Below, piece by piece: positions 32,793 to 45,470 of a DNA stretch of 64,000 nt. Position 1 is the stretch's first letter. Each line of letters opens with the position of its first letter. The notes under the pieces are model-generated. The model saw only the letters and a program-made list of their open reading frames with translations. It searched no databases and was not told the DNA's origin. Made by a program: the position numbers and the translations under genes. The DNA is from Solanum dulcamara (taxonomy: Eukaryota; Streptophyta; Magnoliopsida; Solanales; Solanaceae), in NCBI RefSeq assembly GCF_947179165.1, contig NC_077240.1:59927501-59991500 (forward strand). The letters are read 5' to 3'.

Positions 32793-35700
32793 TCCTTCCC
32801 CCTTTAGAACATTCGTCCTCGAATGTTAAATTGATTCTGGATTTTCAATACTTTTTCAAGTGTTCTCTTAGTTAATTATGCCCTTCATATACCTTTACCG
32901 TTTGTCGACTAGCTTTAGTTCATTATAACACATTCCAGGTCTTTACATAGCCATTCTTGTAATACTTCCTCTTTTTGTTACTTCCAAAGGTAATAACTTT
33001 ACGTCATTATCTTTACTCTTCTCTTTACATCGCAGTCCGTCGTCAGTTTTATTGCTCTTTCACTAAAATCTTACTTTCTTCTTGTGCTTCTCTTATATTT
33101 ATCCCCTCAAGGTATGATTTATTTTATCTTACCTCCCAATCTTTAAATAATTGTTTTATAATGCGTAGATGTCCCTCGTCGGTTTAGACTTTAATATCCC
33201 GGGAGTATCGCATGCCTCTGGTAACCTGTGAACCTTCACAGGTTCTATGAGTAAAACAAAATTTCACAAGGGGTATCATTTTTTTACTCCAATATTCTTG
33301 CTTTACTCCGCTGTGACAGTCCATATTCTGGAATCCTCGGCATCATGTGTCAATTTATGACTTTTTCCTGAAGGTTTTTAACTATTATTTGCTTTTACTT
33401 CTTGATCTTGATCTTTGGGTTGGCTATCAATTAGCACTAGAGTACCCTTATATTATGACCTTACCATCATCCAGTAATCAGTAACCCGCTTATTCTAATT
33501 GTCTCGGTTAAGTTATTTCGTAATTTTCTTTACCCTAACTGGCAATACTTTAGGCATATTATCTTTAGTCGTTTCTCTATTTTTGACTCAGACTTTTCTA
33601 TTGCCCCTTTACTCAGATTTGCTCTTAGTTCTCCTACCACACATCCTATTGTAATCTTTACATGAATATATGTAGGTGCTTAAATCAGCCTAGAAAATAC
33701 CTTAGCATTTCCACACTAGTCTTTATGCAGATCCTATATTTTCTCTTACCTCTTTTAGTTGATATCAGGGCCCAACTATGAATTTTTCCCTCACTACTAA
33801 ATATATTTCTATAGTTTTGCATCAAACCATCTTATACTTTTCTTTGATGTATTCGAAATATTACAATCACATAGTTGTTACTGAATTCTTATTCTTTTTA
33901 TCAAGTAATCACTTGATCTTACCCTTAGCATACCAATACTCGTGGGTTGCATAACTATTCTTGTACAATTTGTACAAAGTGTGTTCAATCCTAATCATAG
34001 TCTTTCCTTCTCCTGGCTTATTCTGCTCTACATATCTTATTGTACTAACACACTTGTTGTCTATTTTGTCATACTTGTTTTCTTTCCTTTACATACCATT
34101 CAATTTTCTCATATTCTACCATAGGAGAGATTTCCTATCCTTTCTCCTTTGCTACTTGTATGTCACAATATCATTAGCCAATAACTCCATTGCCAACATC
34201 TTAACCTCTAATCTAGTATAACCTTGCTATCCTTTATAATATCTTTAAGTTACTTGTTACTATTCTCTTGTTGTATTCATCCTTTTCATAAGCATCCACC
34301 TTCTGATATCATACTATCCAAGATCTTTACCAATAATCTCAGCACTATCTCAAATATCATCTTGGCTTCTATCTGTTTATTACTGGCTTTCAGATCTTAC
34401 TAACTTGTTCCAGCATGAAATTTCACTTGAAGTTTAAATATTCACATTAACGTGTTGCAGTGTCAGTTGATTTCATCTTACACTTGTATTTCTCTCATCC
34501 GCTTCCCCCCTTTAGGGTGTACCCACATCATTATTTGTTTATATTTTACTCTATGCCCCCATTTCTAATTTTCAGTTTCATATGATTCTTTTCCAATATA
34601 TTTGGTATACTGCGCCATATCCATGTCTTCTTTTATATCATCTATAACTTAAATTATATATGTACGAAACCTTAACACAATCACGAGGTGATGAAAACTC
34701 CCGATATATAGTACAAAATCTCATCGATGATTGGTACTTGAGTAATATAATTAATGTAGCAATTTATCCAAAGCCACATTCCATTCATTCCAATCAGTAA
34801 TTAGCTAGTGCTTATAATCATTTCAAAATTTTCATTCGATAACACTTATATTCTGATAATAAGTGTTCCAAGCTTTCTTATAACACTATTTTTATCCCAA
34901 CAGATCACCTGTTCCTCCAATAAACCCACAATACATCCGTTGTTTCGCCAATCTACATTCCTTTTCCTCTAAGGATCTCACTATTTTTTGAGGTGAAGTC
35001 ACATATATACAATACTCCTTTATACCTCATGTGCTTTCATCCTTGTCGTGTACCCAATGCTAACTTCTAATCTTACTCAAAATAATATCAATTTCATTTT
35101 AATAGTGGTCTTATCACCTTTTCATTGTACTACACCTTCAGTTCGTAGCTATCTAATTCCCTTTTTGTCCTATACTCAACTTAATTAATTACGTCTATCT
35201 TGAGTGATTCCTTTAGTATTCCTTTTATTTCTCCAGTCTATGCCCATATTTTATTTTTTGAACCAGGAATTTCATGCTACCCCTATATCCTTTGGAAAAC
35301 ACTACTTTTACAAAACCCCTTTCTCGTTTTCAAAACATATTCTATTCATCCATGTTTATTCTTCCATATCAGTCATTTTCTAGTACTCATTCTACTTTGT
35401 TTCTCATCTTTTTTATAGTTTGGTCTTTCTCCATTTCGTCACTGATATAGTTATCACTTGTTTCCTCGGCTAAACATATCATGACCTAATACTACACTAT
35501 TACCTCACTTTCTTCATATTTCCTTCTTTCCATTACTCTTTCTTTTTTTTTGCTTGCTATCATTTCCATTATCATATAATCTTTATTCTAATCTTCCTTA
35601 CAGAACTTATTAAGTCTTTCTTATCCATTCTATAGCTTGCTTTTATAATTTAGTCACATAGATCTCGTCATATCTTTTAATCACTTATAGAACATAATAG

Positions 35701-37150
35701 TAACAATCCTCATTATATCCTATTCATATTCAATCCCATAATGTAACACTTCTTAACCTTTTTCCCCTTTCTGGTCAACTTTATCCTTAATAGCTCACAA
35801 GCTGTCTTATTAATACCTTCATAATTTATCATATTTCCTCCTCCTCCGTACTTTTATCTCAATCGTATTATTACCCCATTAAACTATAAACTCGTCATAA
35901 TTTATCCCTACTTATCGGTTCACTAAATACCTTAATAAAATGTTTCGTTAAGAGTTGCCACCTTTTTCTAAATCACCCCTTAGTATCACAAGCCCTTCCG
36001 AATCATCCTAGCATTTCATCAACAATATATGAAATACATGATCCTAAATAGCCCACAAATTTATGTTTTCCTTCCACAAATTCTATCTCCAATTAGTTGG
36101 TTAAGAGCTAATAAAATGTTACTATGAAGTATTCTCCAACCACCACCAGAAGGAAACTAGAATCCGATAAGCACCACAGGACACCTTGGTGCTTGATTCA
36201 CATGGTTTACCTCCAGGTTTATTCTTGAGTCGTGAATGAATTATCTAGTTCACAAACTAATTGTTGTGTGCTTTGTACTTTTCAATAGAAGTGAAACTTA
36301 ATTATCGGACATTTTTTCCCTTCAATATAAGCTTCTTCTAAGGCAAAAGTACGGCAGAAAAGTATCTTGGTCCATCCCAATAAATTCTAAACTTTGCTGT
36401 TCATATAGGTTTTTTTTGAAATAAAATTTCCCAAGTAAGAATAATGCCTCTTACGGATGATATTGAGAGTATCTCTTAAAGCCTTGATCCGACATAATAA
36501 ATTTACTCTATTGGTGTCAACTTTCAAGATATATTATGAACTCATATCTCATTCTTTTTTTCTAGGAAAATTTGAGCAAAGTTTCCTCTGTACGTCTTAC
36601 CATCCCAAAATCTGCACGCAGGAAATACCAATAATGCCACACAGGGCCAACATATATACGTATATATCATATGTATCATAGCCACTTAGGGCTCCCAATT
36701 CAAGTAAAAGTATAAAGGTGTCGGGACTTACTTCACATATCGCACCTTGATACATACCTGATCCTTTAATGATCTGTTCTGTTATACTTTCCTATCCACC
36801 TTCTCTTTCATCCTTCAAATTTATATTTCAATCATATTTCAATATTCTTACCTTATCCAACATACCTCTTTCACACCATTGCTTACCTCCATATTTTGTA
36901 ACTTCTAATATCATCAGTCACTTTCTTCTATCGATGTCGTTCTTTAACTGAAACCAAAGGTTAGAAAAAGGAAAATTTTATTTCCTATGGCTGGGCTCTA
37001 TCGCGCGATCTTAGATATGAAAGAAAGCTAATATCCTAAATGTCCTATAGCCTCCTGTTTATAGATATGGTGCACAACACACTGATAAATAAGACTCTGC
37101 TAGATACGGTTTGTAGACACTCCGAGAATGAACTGCTCTGATACTATTTT
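32793..37150 (-). other. Non-coding interior of C
   Basis: The PPT (minus AAAGGGGGAAGGA, 32793-32805) is preceded by the hairpin AACATTC/GAATGTT (32808-32827). At the other end the PBS is at 37146-37135 and the leader word GTGCAC at 37071-37076. In between the plus strand is pyrimidine-rich with many short frames (60-86 codons) that show no domain and look like random Leu/Ser/Phe-rich sequence. I find no gene. Confidence 0.8.
37135..37146 (-). other. Primer binding site of C
   Basis: On the minus strand TAGTATCAGAGC, a one-base variant (G to A) of TGGTATCAGAGC, four bases from the 5' LTR. It fixes the orientation of C. Confidence 0.9.
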
Positions 37151-39375
37151 TGTCATGACCCAACCTCGTAGGCCGTGACTAGTTCCTGACTGGACACTCA
37201 CATACACACCTGTTATCTATAATCTATACATAACTAAACATGATATAGAACTTAAGGAAATAGGATGTCATCTCAAAACTTACCCAGATTTATATGTTAA
37301 CTCAACCTATCTCTTGAGGAGTTACAATAAATCAAAATATCATAATGCACAAGCCGACAAAACTGTTACAACATACGGGAACATCCCCAAACATATATGC
37401 AAGACGACAAGGCCGCCATTATAAAAGGAAACGTCCCTAAAATATAAGTCATGCTAACATAGCTGAACAACGTCTATATACAACCCACATATATGTCTAT
37501 AAATATCTAAGAGTATTAACAGTATAATATGAAGGGATAGAGCCCCGCCATACCCCTGGATAAACAAATATATACATCAAAAGGATCTATACAAAAAGTC
37601 TAGGCTTCGGGAAAATGGAGCACTCCAAAATAGCTGAGTGGAAATCTTAAACTAGCGGAATCCCCGAAATGAGTATTTGTACCAACGAACATGAAATGCA
37701 GCCCTCTCGAAGAGAGAAGATCAATACGACATATGTACTGAGTATATAAAGCATAAAATACCATAAAAGCGATCACATCTGAAATAAAAATTCAGAAGAC
37801 AAGTATGATAATCAAGAAATCACTGTACCTGTATTTTATAAATGAGTCATACATATCATTGTCATATACCATATCCGGCCCATTATGGGACTTAGTGAAT
37901 AAAGTCGTGTACACGTATACCATATCCGGCCTGTTATGGGACTCGGTTCCATAATCATATCATCATATACTGTACCCAACCCTCTAGTAAGGGACTCGAT
38001 AAATAATGCAGTGACACTGTGCATGATAATATACCCGACCTAAGACTCGGTGGAAGAGATAATAACAATATGCACAAGTAGAATATCATGAGCAACCATA
38101 TATAATGAGATCATCTTCTGAGACTCAATAGAATAATCAAAATGAACCATCATTCAACAATTAAGACAGTAGTCATCAGAAGTACCTTTTGAATATCACT
38201 GTGGATCATATCAAATGGAGCCTCAAGAATCATAGACATGTATGAAGATAATGCGAAACAACTTAAGGAATCAAAGACATTTGTCATCGTAGAGTCTTTA
38301 GGAATATGAGCTTATACATCCAACTACTATTCAACATATAGAAGGATTGAGGGGAATAACTCAACTACTTTATGAGTTTTAACATCCAGAAGTGAATAAG
38401 GATCATTATTCATGTTCAGAACTTATGAATGGAATTACCCCAAAGCTCATATCATCTATCACTTACGTCTAAGACTTGCCTAAAGAAAGAAGGGATTGGC
38501 TTTACATACCTTTAGCGTTTATTTGCACATAATACGTATATACTGCGCAATAGCGTCTCAACCTATATTAAGACGCACTACAGATAAGCTATGGAAAGGC
38601 ATAAAACATACTTTATCATTAGTAGGTTATTTCTAGAAAATTGGACAGCTCCTCCTCTACATCACTCACTTTCCTCAAGCCCAAACCAGCTATACAACCA
38701 CCAAGAAACATCAATAATCACACATTCAAATGCCATGTTAAGACTAGCCAAGACGAGATTGAAGAATACTCTGAACAACCCACATAACATTTGACTTTCG
38801 TTAATTATCAACACGATGACTACGATGCTATTAAATTACTCCTAATAGGTTGCAGCCACCACATCCTACCAAAATTATTTACAATAGCCCAACAATTATA
38901 ATCATACAATGCATAATCGTGACTACACTCCTTCAATTCAACAAAGGCAGCCACACGTTACAACCAACCCTTAAATCAATTACAACTCCAACTTGATATA
39001 CCAAATTTTTTCATTTTCTTTATATAATCAGCCACCATAACAACCACAATGCTAATCGAAATTAATCCATCATTTTTAGATTAGAACAGCCCCAACATGG
39101 CCCAAATGGAGATTTAACATTAACATATACAATCCCTTTACTTTTAACTCATAATCCATGACAATAATAGCAACAACAACAATCAACCCATTCTACACCG
39201 ATTGAAATTTACAAAAAATTCAATCCATTTTAAAATTCGAAATTAAAAGTTTTTGAATTTATGTCTATTAGCTCACGAATAGTCTAATATACAAAAATAT
39301 GGAATATAACACCACCTTTAATTTGAGTTGACTTTCTTGTGAATAATTTAATGTATAAACATATGGGGTATAACA
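37151..39375 (-). mobile_element. C 5' LTR with 1.39-kb internal deletion
   Basis: 2225 bp. It aligns with the left LTR up to TTCTA at 39191-39195, where it skips the equivalent of 31224-32612. The same TTCTA occurs at both edges in the intact copy (31219-31223 and 32608-32612), so the deletion used 5-bp homology. The lost part holds the TATA box and leader, so this LTR should be unable to start transcription. Confidence 0.92.
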
Positions 39376-39380
39376 TTGAT

Positions 39381-40382
39381 GTAGGATAAGAATGTTGTAG
39401 CATATGCTTCACGACAATTGAAGGTGCATGAGAGAAATTACCCGACTCATGACTTGGAGTCGGCTGCGGTGGTGTTTGTACTAAAAATCAGGAGACATTA
39501 TTTGTACGATGTCAAGTGTGAGGTGTTTACTAATCACCGCAGCTTACAATATGTGTTCACCTAGAAGGACTTTAATTTGAGACAAAGAAGGTAGATGGAG
39601 TTTCTTAAAGACTATGATGTCACCATCCAGTACCATCTAGGTAAGGCTAATGTGGTGGCAGATGCATTGACCAAGAAACCAGTGAGCATGAGCAGTCTAG
39701 CCTGTTTGGAAGCCCATAAAGGCCCTTGGCTAGAGAAATTCAGGCCTTGGAGGCTAGGTTCATGAGGCTAGACATCTCAGAGAAAGGTGGGATAATGGAC
39801 GGAGTTGATCTATGGTCCACTTTTATAGAAAAGATCAAGACCTAGGAGTTTGAGGATGTGAACTTAAAATGAAATTAGAGGAAAAGTGTTGATAGGCAAG
39901 GCTCAACACTCAACACTCAACACTTGATGCAGGTGGGGTACTTCACTTTAGAGGAAGGATTTGTGTTCCTCGAGTAGATGGATAAATTCAGAAAATCCTG
40001 TCTGAATCTCATGGTTCACGATACTTTATTCATTTAAGAGTGACTAAGATGTATCAAGACTTGAAACAATTGTATTGGTGTCCAGGTATAAAGAAAGACA
40101 CAGCTGAATATGTACCAAGTGTCAGAACTGCCAACAGGTGAAATATGAGTACTAAAGACCTACAAGATTGCTTTAAAGAATGCCCATTCCTGAATGGAAG
40201 TAGAAAAGAATAGCCATGGACTTCAGGTGGGACTACCCAAGACTTTGGGAAATGATGACTCCATTTGGGTAGTGGTTGACAGGTTAACAAAGTAATCATA
40301 CTTTATCCCAGTTAGAGTGGATTACAATATACAACAAATGGCCAAGATTTATGTAAAGGAGATAGTAAGGCTGCACGGGGTA
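39381..40382 (+). pseudogene. B pol continued: RNase H and integrase start
   Basis: The frame resumes after C with [20 protein letters not shown] and [19 protein letters not shown], then the RNase H end (LRQ-type KDYDVTIQYHLGKANVVADAL). The integrase N-terminal zinc domain region is degraded, and the core start AMDF...VVVDRLTK follows. Several TAG/TGA stops interrupt it. The text stops at VRLHGV, where a short insert (40383-40518) splits the core. Confidence 0.85.
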
Positions 40383-40518
40383 GGTTGAATTAATCAAATT
40401 CATTTTTTCTCATTCTATCTTGGAGTATCCATTCATTCAAAACTGCTCGGCTTATCCATTTCCCTCCCTTTCCTACTAGGATTGGAAATCCTCTATTTTA
40501 CATACCCTTATGATTGAG
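40383..40518. mobile_element. 136-bp insertion in B integrase
   Basis: Removing it joins RLHGV to SLTIITDRSTR, the normal integrase phrase before the second catalytic Asp. The insert is T/C-rich and has no match elsewhere in the window. No clear terminal repeat or TSD is visible. It may be a small MITE or SINE fragment or repair filler. Confidence 0.6.
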
Positions 40519-41413
40519 TCCCTTACTATCATTACAGATCGTAGTACACGGCTCACTTCTAAATTTTGGGGTAAGTTGCATGAAAAGTTGGGTACTCACT
40601 TTCAGCACAACTTTCCATCCACAAACAATTGGGCAATCAGAGAGGACTATCCAAGTGCTAGAAAATATGTTGAGGGCATGTGTGATCAATTTTAGGGGAT
40701 ATTGGGATAAGTTTTTTTCTCCTGTGTGAATTCTCCTACAACAATAGCTACCACTCCAATATTGGTATGGCACCATTTGAAGTCCTGTCTTGGAGGGGAT
40801 CCAAGTCTCCCATATGGTGGTTTGAAGCTGGAGAAGTGGAGCCATTGGGGGTTGGCTTAGTGAGAGATGCTTAGGATAAGGTAAGATGCATCCAAGCTAA
40901 GCTTCTAGCAGCTCAAAGTCATCAAAGGAGTATGCTGACAGAAAGGTAAGGGATATGACATTCAAGGTTGGTGAGTAAGTATTTCTAAAAGTGTCACCCA
41001 TTAAAGGGGTAATGAGGTTTGTCAAGAAGGGAAAACTCAGTCCTCACTATATTATCCTTTGTGAAATTCTTGATTGTGTAGGGCCAGTGGTGTATAGCTT
41101 GGCCTTACCACCTATACTGTCTAGGGTAAACCCGGTGTTTCATATGTCCATGCTGAAAAAGTACCATCTAGATGGGGATTACATCATTAAATGGGACTCA
41201 ATGTTATTAGACAAGGAACTCCAGTATGAGGATGGGCCAATTATAATTCTTAATCATGATGTCCAAAAGCTGTGTACTAAAGAGATCAATATGGTTAAAG
41301 TTCAATGGAAACATCATTTTGTCGAGAAAGCTACTTGGAAGACAAAGAAAGACATGCAAGACAAGTATTCTCAACTATTTGATAAAACATGTACTATTCT
41401 ATGTCTACTTTAG
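40519..41413 (+). pseudogene. B integrase core end, GPF-type module and weak chromodomain
   Basis: IITDRSTRLTSKFWG carries the second Asp. HPQT-NGQSERTIQ-like text with the Glu is split by a frameshift near 40615. Later YSNIGMAPFEVL and the 140-codon frame 40991-41413 contain KGVMRFVKKGKLSPHYI and a chromodomain-like end (IILNHDVQKLCTKEINMVKVQWKHHFVEKATW). Chromodomains in this family bind methylated histone tails and steer insertion into heterochromatin. This copy is broken by frameshifts. Confidence 0.87.
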
Positions 41414-41432
41414 CCCTGTTTTTCCTAGTTAG

Positions 41433-41450
41433 TCACTCGGGGACAAGTGA
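41433..41450 (+). other. Pre-PPT hairpin of B
   Basis: TCACT (41433-41437) and AGTGA (41446-41450) around a CGGGGACA loop, 19 bp before the 3' LTR. The position equals that of the hairpins in A, C and E. Confidence 0.55.
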
Positions 41451-41469
41451 TGGGTAAATTGGTATCTAT

Positions 41470-43344
41470 TGTAATTATTGTCCCTATCATTAGGAATAGG
41501 TCAATGAGGAGGGATTTTGGGCTAAAATACTTCAAGTAGTAACTTTGGAAAAATTTAGCCTATGCTAGACTTGGATGAATTCTGAGTCAAGTAAAGTATA
41601 AGGTAACCATGTGAATAGTGGGAGAGAGAATCTTTTATTTAATTGAATAATTTGATAGCCAAGATGATACAGAATATCTACGACTTAGCGGAATGACATT
41701 CGGGGGAGTGAAACTCCCGAAATCAAATTTTGCGTGAGTGATATATTTTAATATGTCTTGGAAAAGAGGTATGTTGTGAAATGGGGGCTTGGAGATTAAA
41801 ATATGAGCTAACTGTTTCCACATATCCTGCTAGAGTGAGATTTCTCCCACCAGAGCGGGATGGGTCCCACCAAAGTGGAGCAGACGTGACTTAGGTTGGG
41901 AAAAAAACCCCCAAAAGGACTTTTCTGCAAAAATAGTTTGTAGAATGATAGAAGGTGACCTAGGGTGATTTCTATTGATTTCCCATAGATTTTTACTCTT
42001 AAGGTAAGGATTTTAATCTTTAAATTTATCCTTTGATTCCTAGAACCTAGAAGTTATGGTTGATAATCATTGAGAGAGGGTTTGAACTAAAAGCTAATGG
42101 TGGAAAATAGCCTTAGGTTGGGGTTAGGATCATGGGTTTTTCCTAGGGTGTGAATTGTGTTATATTTCATGATAGTTAGGTCATTGTGTTGATTCTTTTT
42201 ATATATTTACTATTTTCTAGACCAAGAATGAGAAGAACGAGCTTGAAAAGGAAAGATTCTTGCATTGTAAAGTTGTTGAAGCTTCAATATGAGGTAGGTG
42301 ATGGTTTTGTTTCCCATATGTATATGATATACTTTTTAAATTGCTTCATGATATGCATGTGTGTATATGAATAGGGAAACATGCTAGATTATATGTGAAA
42401 TGATCACTTGCTAGCCTGTTTTTATGATGAACATGTTCTTGGTGATATAAAAACTGTAAATACTGAATGTATTTGTAATTGTGGTATTCTTTTATTGGGT
42501 GTCATGTTGTGACATATATTTGGATAGGGTGTCACGTTTTGACACATACTTGGATCAAGTGTCATGTTCCAACACATATTTGGATCGAGTGTCACGTTAT
42601 GACACATACTTAGATCAGGTGTCATGTACCGACACATATTTGAATTGGGTATCATATTCTGAGACAAAGTTGATTGTTTGTAGGTCCTTTGAGAGGACCC
42701 TTATGTGGAATTATAACATGTGGAAGATATTGAGTTGTAATATTGCAGAATATAGTTGAACTTGAGATTAGTTGACTTATTCTGTATATGTATATGCCTA
42801 TTTTGTTGAATTTACTTATCTATGATCCACTTAATGGCTAACTATGTGATCCTATCAGTACACCATTATTTGTGTACTGATACTACTCTTGCTCTGCCTT
42901 TTGTTGAGTATAGGACATTTTTAGCAGGCTACGGAGAGACCTTGGTTAGAAGAGTGAACTTGTTCGAGTTCAAGGGTGAGCTATTTCTTTCAAGCTATCG
43001 TGGACTCTTCTATGTTCTAGTCCTAGTCCCTTTTTCAGGACTCAGATTTTCAAACACTATTTTAGTTTTATGACTACCTTTTTGGGAGTGCTTCCCTTTT
43101 CTTATTTGAGTTTTTTTTAGAGTTTTGGTATGGACGGCTTTCAGTTCGTACAATGTTTTCGCATTTTATTTTTATTAAAATTATAGGTTGTGTTTATGGG
43201 AACTCAGTATTATTTCTAATTTTATTCCCTCTTTTGCTAGTCTTTAATTATTATCTCTTAAGTTTGATAAGTTGGTCTGTAAAAATGGTTCTCCCTTTGG
43301 AGGGTTATTGTGGGTGCCAATCACGGTCGGTCGGGGTCATGACA
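41470..43344 (+). mobile_element. 3' LTR of B
   Basis: 1875 bp, TGTAATTATTGTCCC to GGGGTCATGACA, followed by TSD TCCTG. It matches 25312-27060. It carries hairpin AGTACAC/GTGTACT (42857-42878, perfect 7-bp stem) and exon-like segment 42914-42975 ending at G|GTGAGC. A donor-like AAG|GTAAGG lies at 42004. Confidence 0.95.
42495..42665 (+). repeat. 30-bp minisatellite in B 3' LTR
   Basis: About six units of a GTGTCAYGTTNYGACACATA-like phrase followed by YTTGGATCNA. The 30-bp period makes one frame read a ten-residue repeat. The 5' LTR has three units (26310-26395). LTRs are identical at insertion, so the copy number changed afterward. Confidence 0.85.
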
Positions 43345-43349
43345 TCCTG

Positions 43350-45434
43350 TTTTGACATTGCCCGATGGAATAGAGGATTTTATAATCTATTGTGATGCGT
43401 CTAGAGTTGGTTTGGGCTGTGTGTTGATGCATATGGGAAAAGTGATCACTTATGCTTCTAGATAGCTTAAGATTCACTAGAGAAATTACCCAACTCATGA
43501 CCTTGATCTAGAAACTATAGTATTTGCTCATAAAATTTGGCGCCACTATTTGTACGGAGTGCATATTGATGTGTTCACTAATTATAAGAGTCTGCAATTT
43601 GTCTTCACTCAGAAAGAGCTCAACCTGAGGCAAAGGAGATGGCTATAGTTGCTCAAGGATTATGACATAAGCATTCTCTACTACCCAGGTAAAGCTAATG
43701 TTGTTGCTGATACTCTTAGCAGATTGTCTATGGGTAGCACTGCCCATGTTAAGGAGAGAAGGATAGAATTGGCTAAAGAAGTGCATAGGTTAGCCTAATT
43801 GGGAGTCCAGCTTGAGGAGTCTAGTGAAGGTGGAGTAATATTCAAAATGGGTATGCATCATCTTTGGTGGCAGAGGTGAAAGGAAAGCAAGACAAAGATC
43901 CTGTCCTACTTTAGTTGAAGAAAACTATTCACAAACAAAAGGTGATGATTTCTCTAAAGGGGGAGATGGTATGTTGAGGTACCATAATAAATTCTTTGTC
44001 TCGAATGTGAATGATGTTCGAGAGAGGATTATGGCTGAAGCTTATAGTTCCAGATACTCTATTCATCCTGGTTCTACAAAGATGTACCATGACTTGAGAA
44101 AAGTCTATTGGTGGAGTGGAATGAAGAGAGATATTATTGAATTTGTTTCCAAGTGCTTGAATTGTCAATAGGTTAAAGTTGAGCATCAAAGGCCATATGG
44201 GTTGGGTCAGAACTTTGAGATCCCTGAATAGAATTGGGAGATGATCAACATGGACTTCATTACAGATTTGTCGAGGTCTCAAAAGCAGCATGATTCGATT
44301 TGGGCTATTATGGATAGAATGACCAAATCAACCCACTTCTTGGCAGTTAAAACAATAGACACCACAGAGGATTATACCAAATTGTACATCCAAAAGACTA
44401 TCAGATTGCATTGGGTTCCCTTGTCTATCATCTTAGACAGAGAAGCTCAATTCACCTCCCAGTTTTGGAGATCTTTTAAGAAAAGACTGGGTTCAAAGGT
44501 GAATCTTAGTACATTCGCCAGACAAATGGCCAAGTAAAGTGCACCACTCAGAAATTGGAGGACGTATTGAGGGAATATGTACTTGACTTCAAAGGTAATT
44601 GGGATGATCACTTACCTCTCATTTAGTTTACATACAACAATATCTATCATGCAAGTATTCAGATACCTCCCTATGAAGCTTTGTATTGGAGTAGATGTAG
44701 ATCAACAGTTGGGTGGTTTGAAGTTGGTGAAGCTGAGTTGATTGGGCCTGATTTTGTTCACTATTCTATGGAGAAGATTAATGTTATTTGAGAGAGACTG
44801 AAATAACACAAAGCTCTAGAAATACTATACTGATGTGAGAAGGAGAGACTTAGAGTTTGAGGTGAATGATTGGTGTACTTGAAAGTTTCACCTATGAAGG
44901 GTGTCATGAGGTTTGGTAAGAAAGGAAAGCTTAGTCCCTAATACATTTGTCCTTACCAGATTGTGAGGAGGATTGGTAATGTCTCTTATGAGTTGGAGTT
45001 GTCTTCTGACTTAGCCTCTATTTATCTGGTATTTTACATTTCGATGTTGAAGAAGTGCTTGGGAGATCCTTTATTGGTAGTTCCCATTGATAGTATTGGA
45101 GTTAAGGATAGCTTGTCCTATGAAGAGATTCCGGTCTAAATTCTTGATTGTCAGATTTGCAAATTGAGGACCAAAGAGATTACCTCAGTTAAAGTCTTGT
45201 GGAGGAATCAATTTACTGAGGAAGTGACATGGGAAGCTGAGGAAGACATGAAAGTGAAATATCTGCATCTATTCATGCCCATCGATGAGAATGTTGAAGG
45301 TAATGTCCCTATCCTTGATTTTAATTCGTATGTCCATCCTTGAGTTTTAATAGATGATTATTTAGAGAAGTTTATTGGTTGAATGATTGGGTCTTGATTG
45401 TTATTCATGGCTCGAGTTCATCCTTGGTTTACTC
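43350..45434 (+). pseudogene. A pol continued: RNase H, integrase and chromodomain
   Basis: It starts VLTLPDGIEDFIIYCDASRV and runs through THDLDLETIVFAHKIWRHY and LKDYDISILYYPGKANVVAD (RNase H and tether). The integrase zinc domain is well kept (HPGSTKMYHDLRKVYWW...CLNCQ), as is the core MINMDFITDLSRS and SIILDREAQFTSQFW with two catalytic Asp. A frameshift near 44510 precedes the Glu. In other frames the CHD phrase RTKEITSVKVLW and TWEAEEDMKVKY is readable near 45160-45270. A functional protein is ruled out by the stops and shifts. Confidence 0.9.
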
Positions 45435-45469
45435 ATCATTCGAGGATGAATGATCCCAAGGGGGAGATA
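45435..45469 (+). other. A pre-PPT hairpin and polypurine tract
   Basis: ATCATTC-GAGGAT-GAATGAT (45435-45454, perfect 7-bp stem) is followed by AAGGGGGAGATA (45458-45469), the primer for plus-strand synthesis, right before the LTR at 45471. Confidence 0.85.
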
Positions 45470-45470
45470 T

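Larger units (their letters stand above)
29141..39375 (-). mobile_element. Element C: minus-strand LARD-like LTR retrotransposon inserted in B
   Basis: LTR 29141-32792 (3' LTR on its own strand), internal 32793-37150, LTR 37151-39375 (5' LTR). TSD TTAAT (29136-29140) / TTGAT (39376-39380), one change. A PBS and PPT are present on the minus strand. The 4.36-kb interior has no gag or pol motif on either strand, so this is a large non-coding derivative that would rely on another element for proteins. The 5' LTR lost 1389 bp, including the promoter region. Its leader resembles those of A and D, which suggests a chromovirus helper. Confidence 0.93.
25312..43344 (+). mobile_element. Element B: chromovirus inserted in A, hosting C
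   Basis: LTRs 25312-27060 and 41470-43344. The TSD TCCTG is perfect (25307-25311 and 43345-43349). Joining A across B restores the RT/RNase H phrase TTSPVLTLPDG. Net own length is about 7.8 kb. Order: LTR, PBS, gag, deletion, PR-RT linker, deletion, RT end, RNase H (split by C), integrase with a 136-bp insert, weak chromodomain, LTR. The gag type (KLGIVHQHRVEF, EKYVPHTLRNRKKDEF) differs from A and D, so it is another chromovirus family. Confidence 0.95.

Noticed and set aside
32975..36951. Several 60-86 codon plus-strand frames inside C
   Set aside because: Random openings in pyrimidine-rich DNA. No domain, no conservation signal, wrong strand for the element.
25311..43349. A and B as a single long element
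   Set aside because: The TCCTG duplication and restoration of the A reading frame show that B is a separate insertion.
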